Assembly (NCBI RefSeq): GCF_007679495.1
Contig: NZ_VEGP01000047.1
Coordinates: forward strand, 1 to 43,108
Source of the DNA: Paenibacillus sp. 32O-W
Lineage (GTDB): Bacteria; Bacillota; Bacilli; Paenibacillales; NBRC-103111
Direction: 5' to 3'
DNA length: 43,108 bases
In this document: positions 17,868-24,075 of the stretch, piece after piece
Position numbering within the stretch: position 1 is the first letter of the stretch
How the letters are laid out: the number at the start of each line of letters is the position of its first letter
Notes under the pieces: model-generated
Told to the model about the DNA's origin: nothing
What the model saw: the letters and a program-made list of their open reading frames with translations, nothing else
The model's database searches: none
Made by a program: the position numbers and the translations under genes

Positions 17868-17885
17868 GGAATGAATATTCATTCC
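17868..17885. promoter_or_regulatory. 18-bp palindromic operator upstream of tetR
   Basis: GGAATGAAT / ATTCATTCC is a perfect palindrome identical to the central 18 bases of the 17231-17258 palindrome. It begins ten bases downstream of the -10 box of the tetR promoter and ends 20 bases before the tetR start codon. Confidence 0.85.
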
Positions 17886-17895
17886 TTTCAAAAAT

Positions 17896-17924
17896 AATTT
17901 ATATGATCCCTGTAAAAATGTCAA
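17896..17924 (-). promoter_or_regulatory. Promoter of the tetR-P450 unit
   Basis: On the minus strand TTGACA (17924-17919) and TAAATT (17901-17896) are separated by exactly 17 bases. The tetR operator follows about ten bases downstream of the -10 box, so repressor bound there would block initiation or early elongation. Confidence 0.7.
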
Positions 17925-17929
17925 GAAGG

Positions 17930-18002
17930 TCGAACGGCCATAAGGGCCGGATCTATTGATCCGGCCCCGAATAGAGCTATCTCTGTTATTGCGGCCGTTC
18001 GA
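17930..18002. other. Nested inverted repeats at the end of the truncated flavin reductase
   Basis: A perfect ten-base stem GGGCCGGATC / GATCCGGCCC with loop TATT (17944-17967) sits inside a second ten-base inverted repeat TCGAACGGCC / GGCCGTTCGA (17930-17939 with 17993-18002). The outer right arm overlaps the last codons of the truncated gene. No T run follows the inner stem on either strand. It may act as a terminator, or mark the rearrangement that cut the gene. Confidence 0.6.
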
Positions 18003-18177
18003 TGGAAAACAACGGCGGTTGGCTCGAGACGATGTTGAAGAAGCTGAACGGCGCCGCGTTAAGCACCCCATCCCGGGTCATCGTCGTTGCGAAAGCAATC
18101 GGTCTGGGGATAACACTGCCGATAAGCAGCTTGTAAATCTCCCTCTCATTCCGGCTCTCCGGGTCAATAGCAATCAT
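17986..18177 (-). pseudogene. Flavin reductase family protein, truncated to the N-terminal third
   Basis: About 63 codons that match the start of FMN-binding flavin reductase-like proteins (normally about 200 residues): IDPESRNEREIYKLLIGSVIPRPIAFATT, then GVLNAAPFSFFNIVSSQPP, after which the sequence ends in SIERPQ and a stop. The missing two thirds carry most of the flavin-binding barrel, so activity is not expected. The ATG overlaps the stop of the preceding esterase gene (ATGA), which shows that it was once translationally coupled as the last member of the quinone-response operon. Inverted repeats adjoin the break. Confidence 0.8.
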
Positions 18178-18782
18178 AACGATTGTTCCTTGAACCAGGC
18201 GGCCGCCGCCTCCACCTCGGTCGCCGTAAGCTGATGGCCATAGCGCTCCCAATGAACACTTACTTTCGCACCGGCTTCGCCTAACAATTGCTGCAATTCT
18301 TCCGTTTCGGCTGCCGGGCAAATCGGATCGTTGAGGCCGGCGCCAATGAAAACGGGGATTCCCGATAAAACAGGAAGCTTAATCCCTCGCCGCGGAACCA
18401 TCGGATGATGCAGGATGGCCGCTTGCAGCGCATCCTGATAATGAAACAGCAGACTTCCCGCTATATTAGCACCATTCGAATAACCGACGGCTACTAACCG
18501 GCCAGGGTCCACAGAATACTGAGCAGAAGCCTGCTGCAAAAACTGATAAACCTCGCCTGTCCGGAAAATCAGATCCTCCTCATCGAACACCCCTTCCGAC
18601 AGCCGTCTAAAAAAACGAGGCATTCCGTTCTCCAAAACGTTACCGCGTAAGCTCAACACGGACGATTCCGGAGAAATCATCCTCGCCAGCGGGAGCAAAT
18701 CGCGTTCGTTACCTCCCGTTCCATGAAACAGTACGAGCGTCGGCGCTTCAGGGTTTGAGCCTTGTTCAAAAAGATGTCTCAT
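18174..18782 (-). CDS. mhqD: MhqD-like alpha/beta hydrolase (carboxylesterase)
   Basis: A 202-residue esterase of the phospholipase/carboxylesterase class. FHGTGGNE forms the oxyanion region, GYSNGAN carries the nucleophilic serine (about residue 99), GLNDPICP the aspartate and YGHQLT the histidine of the triad. B. subtilis MhqD is induced by methylhydroquinone and catechol under MhqR control, and the neighbours here are the other Mhq proteins. Its ATG overlaps the dioxygenase stop (ATGA) and its own stop overlaps the truncated flavin reductase start, so the three form a tightly coupled unit. The natural substrate is not established. Confidence 0.88.
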   Translation of the reverse strand: MRHLFEQGSNPEAPTLVLFHGTGGNERDLLPLARMISPESSVLSLRGNVLENGMPRFFRRLSEGVFDEEDLIFRTGEVYQFLQQASAQYSVDPGRLVAVGYSNGANIAGSLLFHYQDALQAAILHHPMVPRRGIKLPVLSGIPVFIGAGLNDPICPAAETEELQQLLGEAGAKVSVHWERYGHQLTATEVEAAAAWFKEQSL

Positions 18783-19729
18783 TCTTGCTTCCCCCCCACC
18801 GCTCTGACTTGTATAGGAGGTAAATTCGCTTCAATTTCAGACCGGTACGGCTCATACCATTCCGGCAGCATTAATTTTTCTCCCAGTGCCGAAGGTGCTT
18901 CATCGCGCGCAAAACCTGGGGGATCCGTTGCGATTTCAAAAAGTATTCCGCCTTGTTCACGGAAATAGATCGCATTAAAGTACTGCCGGTCGATAAGCGG
19001 AGTCGGTTGATAGCCTTGCTCTTCCGCCAGCACGCGCCAATCCACATGCTCCGCGAAATCTTTGGCACGCCATGCGATATGATGTACCGTCCCGGCTCCC
19101 CCCGCCCCCATCGCAATGTCGGAATGCGGAACATCGATGATGTTGCCGAGCTGTCCTGACGCCCGGTACCGGGTATTCCCCACATCCTCGCCTATTTTTT
19201 TCATGCCGAGGGTTTGTTCCAGTGTCTTTCTCGTTGCGGCCGCATCCGTGCTAAACAGAATGGCTCCGCCAAAGCCTTTGATGGCCTTCTCCGCCGGAAT
19301 GCCTCCGAACGACCATTCGCTGTTCGGACCTTCCTCCCGTTCGACGAGCTCCAGCCGCAGGCCTTCATTGTCCGAGAATTGAACGTATTCTTCGCCGAAA
19401 CGGGTTTGCTTCACCGTGGAGATTCCGAAGCTTTTCAAGCGGTTTTCCCAAAATTCCAGCGTTCCCGGCGGGACGACATAAGTGGTAACTCCTACTTGCC
19501 CCCCTCCAACCCGACCTCTGCGCGAGTTCGGCCATGGAAAGAAGGTCATGATCGTTCCGGGACTGCCCGCCTGGTCCCCGAAGTAAAGATGATATACCTC
19601 GGGGGCGTCGAAGTTGATTGTTTTTTTGACAAGCCGCAGACCCAATACCCCTGCGTAAAAATCGACATTCGCCTGCGGATCTCTGGCAAAAGCAGTTATG
19701 TGGTGTATTCCAGCCGTTTGTAACGACAT
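18779..19729 (-). CDS. mhqO: Ring-cleaving dioxygenase, MhqO-like (VOC/glyoxalase fold)
   Basis: A 316-residue protein of two VOC halves. The first starts GIHHITAFARDPQANVDFYAGVLGLRLVKK with the metal-ligand histidine; the second shows GTVHHIAWRAKDF and GGILFEIATDPPGF, giving the second histidine and the glutamate of the metal site. MhqO and MhqA/E-type proteins of Bacillus protect against hydroquinones and catechols and are thought to be extradiol-type dioxygenases. ATG 19729 follows AAGGAGAG. It is coupled to the downstream esterase by a four-base overlap. The DoxX gene lies 132 bases upstream on the same strand. Family certain; exact substrate inferred from context. Confidence 0.9.
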   Translation of the reverse strand: MSLQTAGIHHITAFARDPQANVDFYAGVLGLRLVKKTINFDAPEVYHLYFGDQAGSPGTIMTFFPWPNSRRGRVGGGQVGVTTYVVPPGTLEFWENRLKSFGISTVKQTRFGEEYVQFSDNEGLRLELVEREEGPNSEWSFGGIPAEKAIKGFGGAILFSTDAAATRKTLEQTLGMKKIGEDVGNTRYRASGQLGNIIDVPHSDIAMGAGGAGTVHHIAWRAKDFAEHVDWRVLAEEQGYQPTPLIDRQYFNAIYFREQGGILFEIATDPPGFARDEAPSALGEKLMLPEWYEPYRSEIEANLPPIQVRAVGGKQE

Positions 19730-19861
19730 AATTCTCTCTCCTTTTTGTTTGATTTTCTTGAAGTAGGGAGGGGAAGAACGGGTTCCCGCTGCTGCTGTTT
19801 GGAATATATTTTCCCCTTACCCCATTCTTAAACACCGAACCAAATTCCGGGACTTGCCGGC

Positions 19862-20260
19862 TTATTGAAGCAGAAAATCCAAGGAATAAGTGCCTGCGCC
19901 GATCATTGCTACGCCAATGAGCACTACCAGCAGCACAAGCGGATATTCGATACCGTCGGCGGTCGACCACAGCCCGTTGCGAGCGTGCACTTTAACAATA
20001 GCCCCCAGCATGGTCAACACCAGAAGCGCAGCCGCCAATGGAGTGAGAAAACCTAGGGCGAATAACGCTCCGCCGACCAGTTCCATCAATCCGGCCAATA
20101 CCGCCATTAACACGCCGGGCTTGATTCCGACCGATTCCATCCAGCCGCCCGTCCCCTTAGGTCCATAACCACCGAACCAGCCAAAAAGCTTCTGCGCCCC
20201 GTGTCCGATATACAATAAACCAATAACCAAACGAATAATCAAAAGTCCTAATGCTGTCAT
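19862..20260 (-). CDS. mhqP: DoxX family membrane protein (MhqP-like)
   Basis: A 132-residue DoxX protein with four membrane helices: LGLLIIRLVIGLLYIGHGAQKLFGWFGG (the conserved GHG-QKLFGWFGG signature), a second helix at VLMAVLAGLMELVGGALFALGF, a third at LAAALLVLTMLGAIV and a fourth near the C-terminus. MhqP of B. subtilis belongs to this family and is part of the MhqR regulon next to mhqO. Start ATG 20260 follows a GGGGG-type ribosome site. A copy of the probable MhqR operator lies 36 bases upstream of the start codon. Likely role: membrane redox or quinone-stress protein. Confidence 0.88.
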   Translation of the reverse strand: MTALGLLIIRLVIGLLYIGHGAQKLFGWFGGYGPKGTGGWMESVGIKPGVLMAVLAGLMELVGGALFALGFLTPLAAALLVLTMLGAIVKVHARNGLWSTADGIEYPLVLLVVLIGVAMIGAGTYSLDFLLQ

Positions 20261-20295
20261 ATAAATGACCCCCTAAATTTAATTTGAAATTGATA

Positions 20296-20311
20296 ATCTT
20301 GAATTAAAGAT
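20296..20311. promoter_or_regulatory. Probable MhqR-type operator upstream of the DoxX-led operon
   Basis: ATCTTGAATTAAAGAT: five-base perfect arms around GAATTA. The same 16 bases recur upstream of the MarR-family regulator at 20868-20883. The pattern resembles the ATCTCGAATTCGAGAT-type MhqR box of Bacillus. Confidence 0.78.
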
Positions 20312-20382
20312 ATTATGCAAAAAAATATGGCTCCAGTCGTTATAACTTCTTCACCGCCGTAAGCTTATAGACTATAGACCCG

Positions 20383-20835
20383 CTATCCGGCCTCGGCTCC
20401 TTTACCCAGCTTCTTCAGCAGTTCTGTAATCTCTCTTTTTTCATCCATGCTTAGAGCATCCGTCATGGACACAACCACCTCAACATGCTTATCGAAAATA
20501 TCGGAAAACCATTCCTTGCCTCGCCGGGTCATTTCCGCATAAATCACTCTCCGATCCTTGTCGCAGGGAATTCGCTGCAAGAGTCCTTTGCTTTCAAGCT
20601 TGTCGATATTGTAGGTTATACTCCCGCTTGTAACTAAAATCTTCTCGCCAATTTGCTGCAGAGGAATTTTTCCCTTGATATACAATACTTCCAAAATCAT
20701 AAATTCCGTAGGCGTCAGACCATACTTCTTCATGTCCTGAACCGCCCGCTCCATAATGGTTTTGTAAGCCTTAGACAATACAATGAACAGCTTCAAAGAA
20801 TCCGAAGTATACGAATCGAAAGATTGCGGCATCAT
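20383..20835 (-). CDS. mhqR: MarR family regulator (MhqR-like)
   Basis: About 150 residues with the MarR winged-helix layout: KYGLTPTEFMILEVLYIKGKIPLQQIGEKI, then LVTSGSITYNIDKLESKGLLQRIPCDKDRRVIYAEMTRRG, in which the recognition helix and the D-x-R-R wing motif are plain. MhqR represses quinone-detoxification genes and is inactivated by quinone-like electrophiles. The operon it would control starts about 120 bases downstream on the same strand. Two adjacent ATGs (20835, 20832) follow AAGGAGGGA; I give the first. The operator repeat overlaps the -10 box of its own promoter, indicating autoregulation. Confidence 0.88.
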   Translation of the reverse strand: MMPQSFDSYTSDSLKLFIVLSKAYKTIMERAVQDMKKYGLTPTEFMILEVLYIKGKIPLQQIGEKILVTSGSITYNIDKLESKGLLQRIPCDKDRRVIYAEMTRRGKEWFSDIFDKHVEVVVSMTDALSMDEKREITELLKKLGKGAEAG

Positions 20836-20865
20836 GCTCCCTCCTTTCATTTATCTCGGATTCGA

Positions 20866-20885
20866 TTATCTTGAATTAAAGATAA
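20866..20885. promoter_or_regulatory. Probable MhqR operator at the marR promoter
   Basis: Seven-base arms TTATCTT / AAGATAA around GAATTA. The central 16 bases are identical to the copy at 20296-20311. It covers the -10 box of the regulator's promoter. A looser half-site, TATCTCGGATTCGAT, lies immediately next to it (20852-20866). Confidence 0.82.
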
Positions 20886-20907
20886 TTGATTTTAATATAA
20901 TTGTCAA
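20879..20907 (-). promoter_or_regulatory. Promoter of the MarR regulator gene
   Basis: On the minus strand TTGACA (20907-20902), 17 bases, then TATCTT (20884-20879). This is near-consensus and overlaps the operator, the classic arrangement for a self-repressing gene. Confidence 0.8.
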
Positions 20908-20933
20908 GGGTTCTCTTTCTGGTTTTTTTGGAG

Positions 20934-20948
20934 AAGCGATAATCGCTT
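20934..20948. other. Short palindrome AAGCGAT-A-ATCGCTT
   Basis: A 15-base palindrome around a single central A, in the gap between the divergent MarR regulator and CE4 deacetylase genes. The loop is too short for a hairpin, so a protein-binding site is the simplest reading. No partner copy was found in the window. Confidence 0.35.
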
Positions 20949-20976
20949 AAAAAGATAGCTTTTCTTGGGACAAAGT

Positions 20977-21006
20977 TTGTCAACAGCCCTGTGGCTGATC
21001 TATATA
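20977..21006 (+). promoter_or_regulatory. Possible promoter of the second CE4 deacetylase gene
   Basis: TTGTCA (20977-20982) and TATATA (21001-21006) with an 18-base spacer. It lies 140 bases before the start codon, so a closer promoter, for example a sporulation-sigma one, is not excluded. Confidence 0.35.
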
Positions 21007-21146
21007 TACGAATGATTAGTGATAACTTAATTGGACGATTGCTATCCTCTTAAGTGCAGCATAGACGGCTTCATCATATCATTGCAGGGATGTGGAAAAG
21101 CCGGCGGGCATAGACTTATAAGAATGAGATCAAGGAGAGGTGACCC

Positions 21147-22028
21147 ATGCGATACCCCTTTTATTATGTTCCCGCGTGTCCTTGCTGCGGCACGTCCGGT
21201 TCCCCAGTCCCGGCGCCCCATGGGCTATGGCGCGGTTATTCCCCCTCTGCTCCTGCTTTACCGTACTATCCTTATATTGTCGGTCATCCTATGGTTCCCC
21301 TACATGGAGGGTATCGAATTCCGGAGGAACATGCCGGAGGACCGGAGAGCGCGCAAGAACGGCCTCCTCAGCCGCAGTTAATAGACTGGTCCGCCCTTTA
21401 TCCGAATGAAGTCATCCTGCACGGTCCGGCGGTGAAGAAGATCGCCCTCACCTATGACGATGGGCCGGATGAAAAATGGACGCCGCAGGTTCTCGATGTG
21501 CTGCGGGATTATAAGGTGAAAGCGGCCTTCTTCTGTGTCGGATGGCGGATTCAGAAATATCCGGATTCTCTGAAACGCATCGTAAGAGAAGGGCATGTCG
21601 TCGGGAATCATTCGTGGAATCATCCGGATCTGAGCAAGCTGCCGGTTAACGAGGTGAGGAATGAAATCCTCCGGACCGAGAGCGAAATCAACCGTTTGAC
21701 CGGGAGGAAAACGGCGCTGCTCCGTCCTCCCTACGGTGCGTTAAGCGATCCGTTGATTAAAACGGCCATGGCCCTGAAATACAAAATAATTCTGTGGAAT
21801 GTTGACAGTCTTGACTGGTCGGGATTAACGGCGGAGCAGGTCGCCACCAATATTCTTTCGCATGCGCGGCCCGGCGCTATTATCCTGCAGCATAGTGCCA
21901 TCGGTACAGGAGGAAATCTTCAGAACACCGTCAATGCTCTCCCCTACACTATTGAAACGTTGAGAAAACAAGGGTATTCCTTCGCCTCTCTGCCGGAACT
22001 GCTCGGCATCCCTGCTTATAAGGAATAA
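21147..22028 (+). CDS. Polysaccharide deacetylase (CE4) with a proline/tyrosine-rich N-terminal extension
   Basis: A 293-residue protein. Residues 95-285 are a complete CE4/NodB domain: IALTYDDGPDEKWT (catalytic Asp-Asp), HSWNHPD (two metal histidines), RPPYGALSD, ILWNVDSLDWSG and ILQHSAIGTGG (catalytic His). It should remove N-acetyl groups from peptidoglycan GlcNAc or chitin-like polymers. There is no signal peptide; the first 80 residues are rich in Pro, Tyr and Gly with a CPCC motif, reminiscent of spore-surface proteins, which would suit assembly from the mother cell rather than secretion. ATG 21147 follows AAGGAGAGGTGA. It is the only plus-strand gene for many kilobases around and is divergent from the MarR regulator. 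Confidence 0.88.
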   Translation: MRYPFYYVPACPCCGTSGSPVPAPHGLWRGYSPSAPALPYYPYIVGHPMVPLHGGYRIPEEHAGGPESAQERPPQPQLIDWSALYPNEVILHGPAVKKIALTYDDGPDEKWTPQVLDVLRDYKVKAAFFCVGWRIQKYPDSLKRIVREGHVVGNHSWNHPDLSKLPVNEVRNEILRTESEINRLTGRKTALLRPPYGALSDPLIKTAMALKYKIILWNVDSLDWSGLTAEQVATNILSHARPGAIILQHSAIGTGGNLQNTVNALPYTIETLRKQGYSFASLPELLGIPAYKE

Positions 22029-22491
22029 CCCATGGAAGGAGTACTCCCGATTCCCCGGCTTCCCGGACATCCGTTCCTTGGAGATAAGAGTCTCGCAAAT
22101 ACAACCGCATTTCTAAATTGCGCGATGTGATTCCCCTTCAATCAACCCTATCAGATCAATCAATCTTCGCTTCGGGCTTTGGACTGTTATCCCCTCTGCT
22201 CAGAATCCAGATACATGGGGTGATCTTTTACCGGTATGTCGTGTTCGTTATCTCATTTATTGGACGAGAGAATCCCGAACCAAAAACTTTGGCCTGTCGG
22301 ATTTCGAGTCGCTCCTGATTAAAGGGGATACCAGTCAAAAGAGCAGAAATTCAGAACCGAACCACGGAATCACCGAGCCGAGCCGAACTGCACCGAACCG
22401 CACCGAACCGCTAAGCGCCACGTCAGACCGGGCTGGCAGATAGGGACAAACCGATTGGGAATCCCTTCCATACCCCTGGATACCGCCTGCA
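22029..22491. other. Intergenic region with a decamer repeat; no gene recognised
   Basis: Gap between the convergent CE4 deacetylase and AraC-type response regulator genes. Apart from the ten-base tandem repeat at 22371-22410 and its looser flanks (from about 22350), I see no credible gene, clear terminator or RNA structure here. Confidence 0.5.
22371..22410. repeat. Ten-base tandem repeat, CACCGAACCG type
   Basis: Four consecutive decamers: CACCGAGCCG, AGCCGAACTG, CACCGAACCG and CACCGAACCG. They are preceded by looser GAACCGAACC-type copies from about 22353. The array lies about 80 bases beyond the response-regulator stop codon. Confidence 0.7.
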
Positions 22492-24075
22492 TCAGCCGCC
22501 GTTTCCGCGGCGTTTTCTATATTCGCTTGGAGTGAGGCCGACATGTTTTTTGAACGCCTTGCTGAAATATTTCTCATCGGCGAAGCCGACGGCCTCTGCT
22601 ACTTCATGCACCCTTAAGGTATGGCCGGACAGCAAGGTCTTGGCTTTGTCCATGCGCAATCGGGTCAAGTAATCCTTGAGATTATGGCCGGTTTCTCTCT
22701 TGAAATGCCTGGCAAGCAAATCGGGATGGAGCCTGAACTTGCGGGCCAGCTCCTGCAAAGTGACCGGCGTTCCGTAATGTTCGTCGATATATTCCCGCAC
22801 CTGCTTGATTACTTTATACCCCGATTCACGTTCGGCAGACACGCGCCCGGCCAGCTCCAAAAGCCGGTTCAGCAAATCGGCTCTTAATCGGGGCAGAGAG
22901 AACCGCCCGTCTTCCGCCCAATAAACCAGCGGACGGGTGCTCTCCGCTTCCTGCTCTGACAACTGCTCCCGCAGCAAATCCAGCTCCTTCTCCCAAATCG
23001 CGATTTGCTTGCGCTGGAGCGTTCCTTCCCCTTGCTCCAGCGAGCTCATCAGGGAGTCGATATGCTGCCGGATTGCATATTCATTTCCGCCCAGAACAGC
23101 GGCCTTCAAGTCTCCGCCTTCCGTAAGCGGCCTGCCCTTCATTTCCTCCATATCCGCGCGGGTATATACGTATTCCGTACGGGGCTTCAGCAAATTGCGA
23201 TGCATGTAAATATCTATAAGCGGGGAACCGATCTCTTGCAGAAAACCGGGAAAAGGCCCTTCCTCGCCAAGAATGATCTCGATCTCCACGCCCAGAATCC
23301 TGCGCACAGCGGCACCTATTTTACCTAACCATAGAGACTCGATGCCCGTATCCTTCATCAAGATTTGCACGAAGCCCTCCTCCCCGAGCATGGCAAAGGC
23401 AAGCCCCTTCTCCGGGAAACCGATCATTTCGTTGACGATATTCTCCACCGCAAACCTGAGCAAATCGACACGGTCGCGAAATTTCTCCCGCGCCCTCTCG
23501 GCAGCCGGCTCGAAAGCGATCAGCCCGACCCGGCCCCGAGTTTGCCCGGGAACAAAACCGAATTCGCTTTGCAGGCGGGTTAACAATACGAACCCGTTAT
23601 CCGGTTGTTTGGCGTATTGGGCAAAAGCATGGGCCCAGTAGAGCGGAGTGACTTCGTTCACCCGAATCCGATTCTCGATGCTCTCCAGCCGTTCCCGTTC
23701 TTCCTCACGCCACTCCTCCGCCGCTTTCCGTACTCTCTCCGCAACCTCCTCCGGGTCCACCGGCTTGACCAAATAATCGAAGCCTCCGTATCGGATCGTT
23801 TGCTGCATATAATGGTACTCGCTATAAGCGCTGATGACGATCGTTTTGTGAGGATAAGGACAGGTGTCCAGCCATTCCAGCAGCGAAACCCCGTCCTTGC
23901 CGGGCATACGCATATCCGTAAGGATGATCTGCGGCCTTTCCCGTTCGATGACAGCTATGGCCTCCTCCCCGTCAGACGCTTCCAAAAGTGTGGCTACTCC
24001 TGCTGCGCTCCAATCCACCATCTTCTTCAAGACGGAACGGGCATGCCGTTCATCATCGATCAGCAGCACCTTCAT
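22492..24075 (-). CDS. Two-component response regulator with AraC-type DNA-binding domain (YesN family)
   Basis: A 527-residue regulator. The receiver domain (1-120) has the acidic pocket Asp7/Asp8 and phospho-acceptor Asp54 in ILTDMRMPGKDG. A long middle region of about 300 residues is of the poorly conserved YesN-linker type. The C-terminal AraC domain (about 425-522) reads VREYIDEHYGTPVTLQELARKFRLHPDLLARHFKRETG and VAEAVGFADEKYFSKAFKKHVGLTPSEYRK. It should activate nearby carbohydrate genes when phosphorylated by the upstream kinase. Its start overlaps the kinase gene by 23 bases and has GGAGGGA within the kinase coding end, so the two are translationally coupled. The length is typical of Paenibacillus members. 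Confidence 0.94.
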   Translation of the reverse strand: MKVLLIDDERHARSVLKKMVDWSAAGVATLLEASDGEEAIAVIERERPQIILTDMRMPGKDGVSLLEWLDTCPYPHKTIVISAYSEYHYMQQTIRYGGFDYLVKPVDPEEVAERVRKAAEEWREEERERLESIENRIRVNEVTPLYWAHAFAQYAKQPDNGFVLLTRLQSEFGFVPGQTRGRVGLIAFEPAAERAREKFRDRVDLLRFAVENIVNEMIGFPEKGLAFAMLGEEGFVQILMKDTGIESLWLGKIGAAVRRILGVEIEIILGEEGPFPGFLQEIGSPLIDIYMHRNLLKPRTEYVYTRADMEEMKGRPLTEGGDLKAAVLGGNEYAIRQHIDSLMSSLEQGEGTLQRKQIAIWEKELDLLREQLSEQEAESTRPLVYWAEDGRFSLPRLRADLLNRLLELAGRVSAERESGYKVIKQVREYIDEHYGTPVTLQELARKFRLHPDLLARHFKRETGHNLKDYLTRLRMDKAKTLLSGHTLRVHEVAEAVGFADEKYFSKAFKKHVGLTPSEYRKRRGNGG

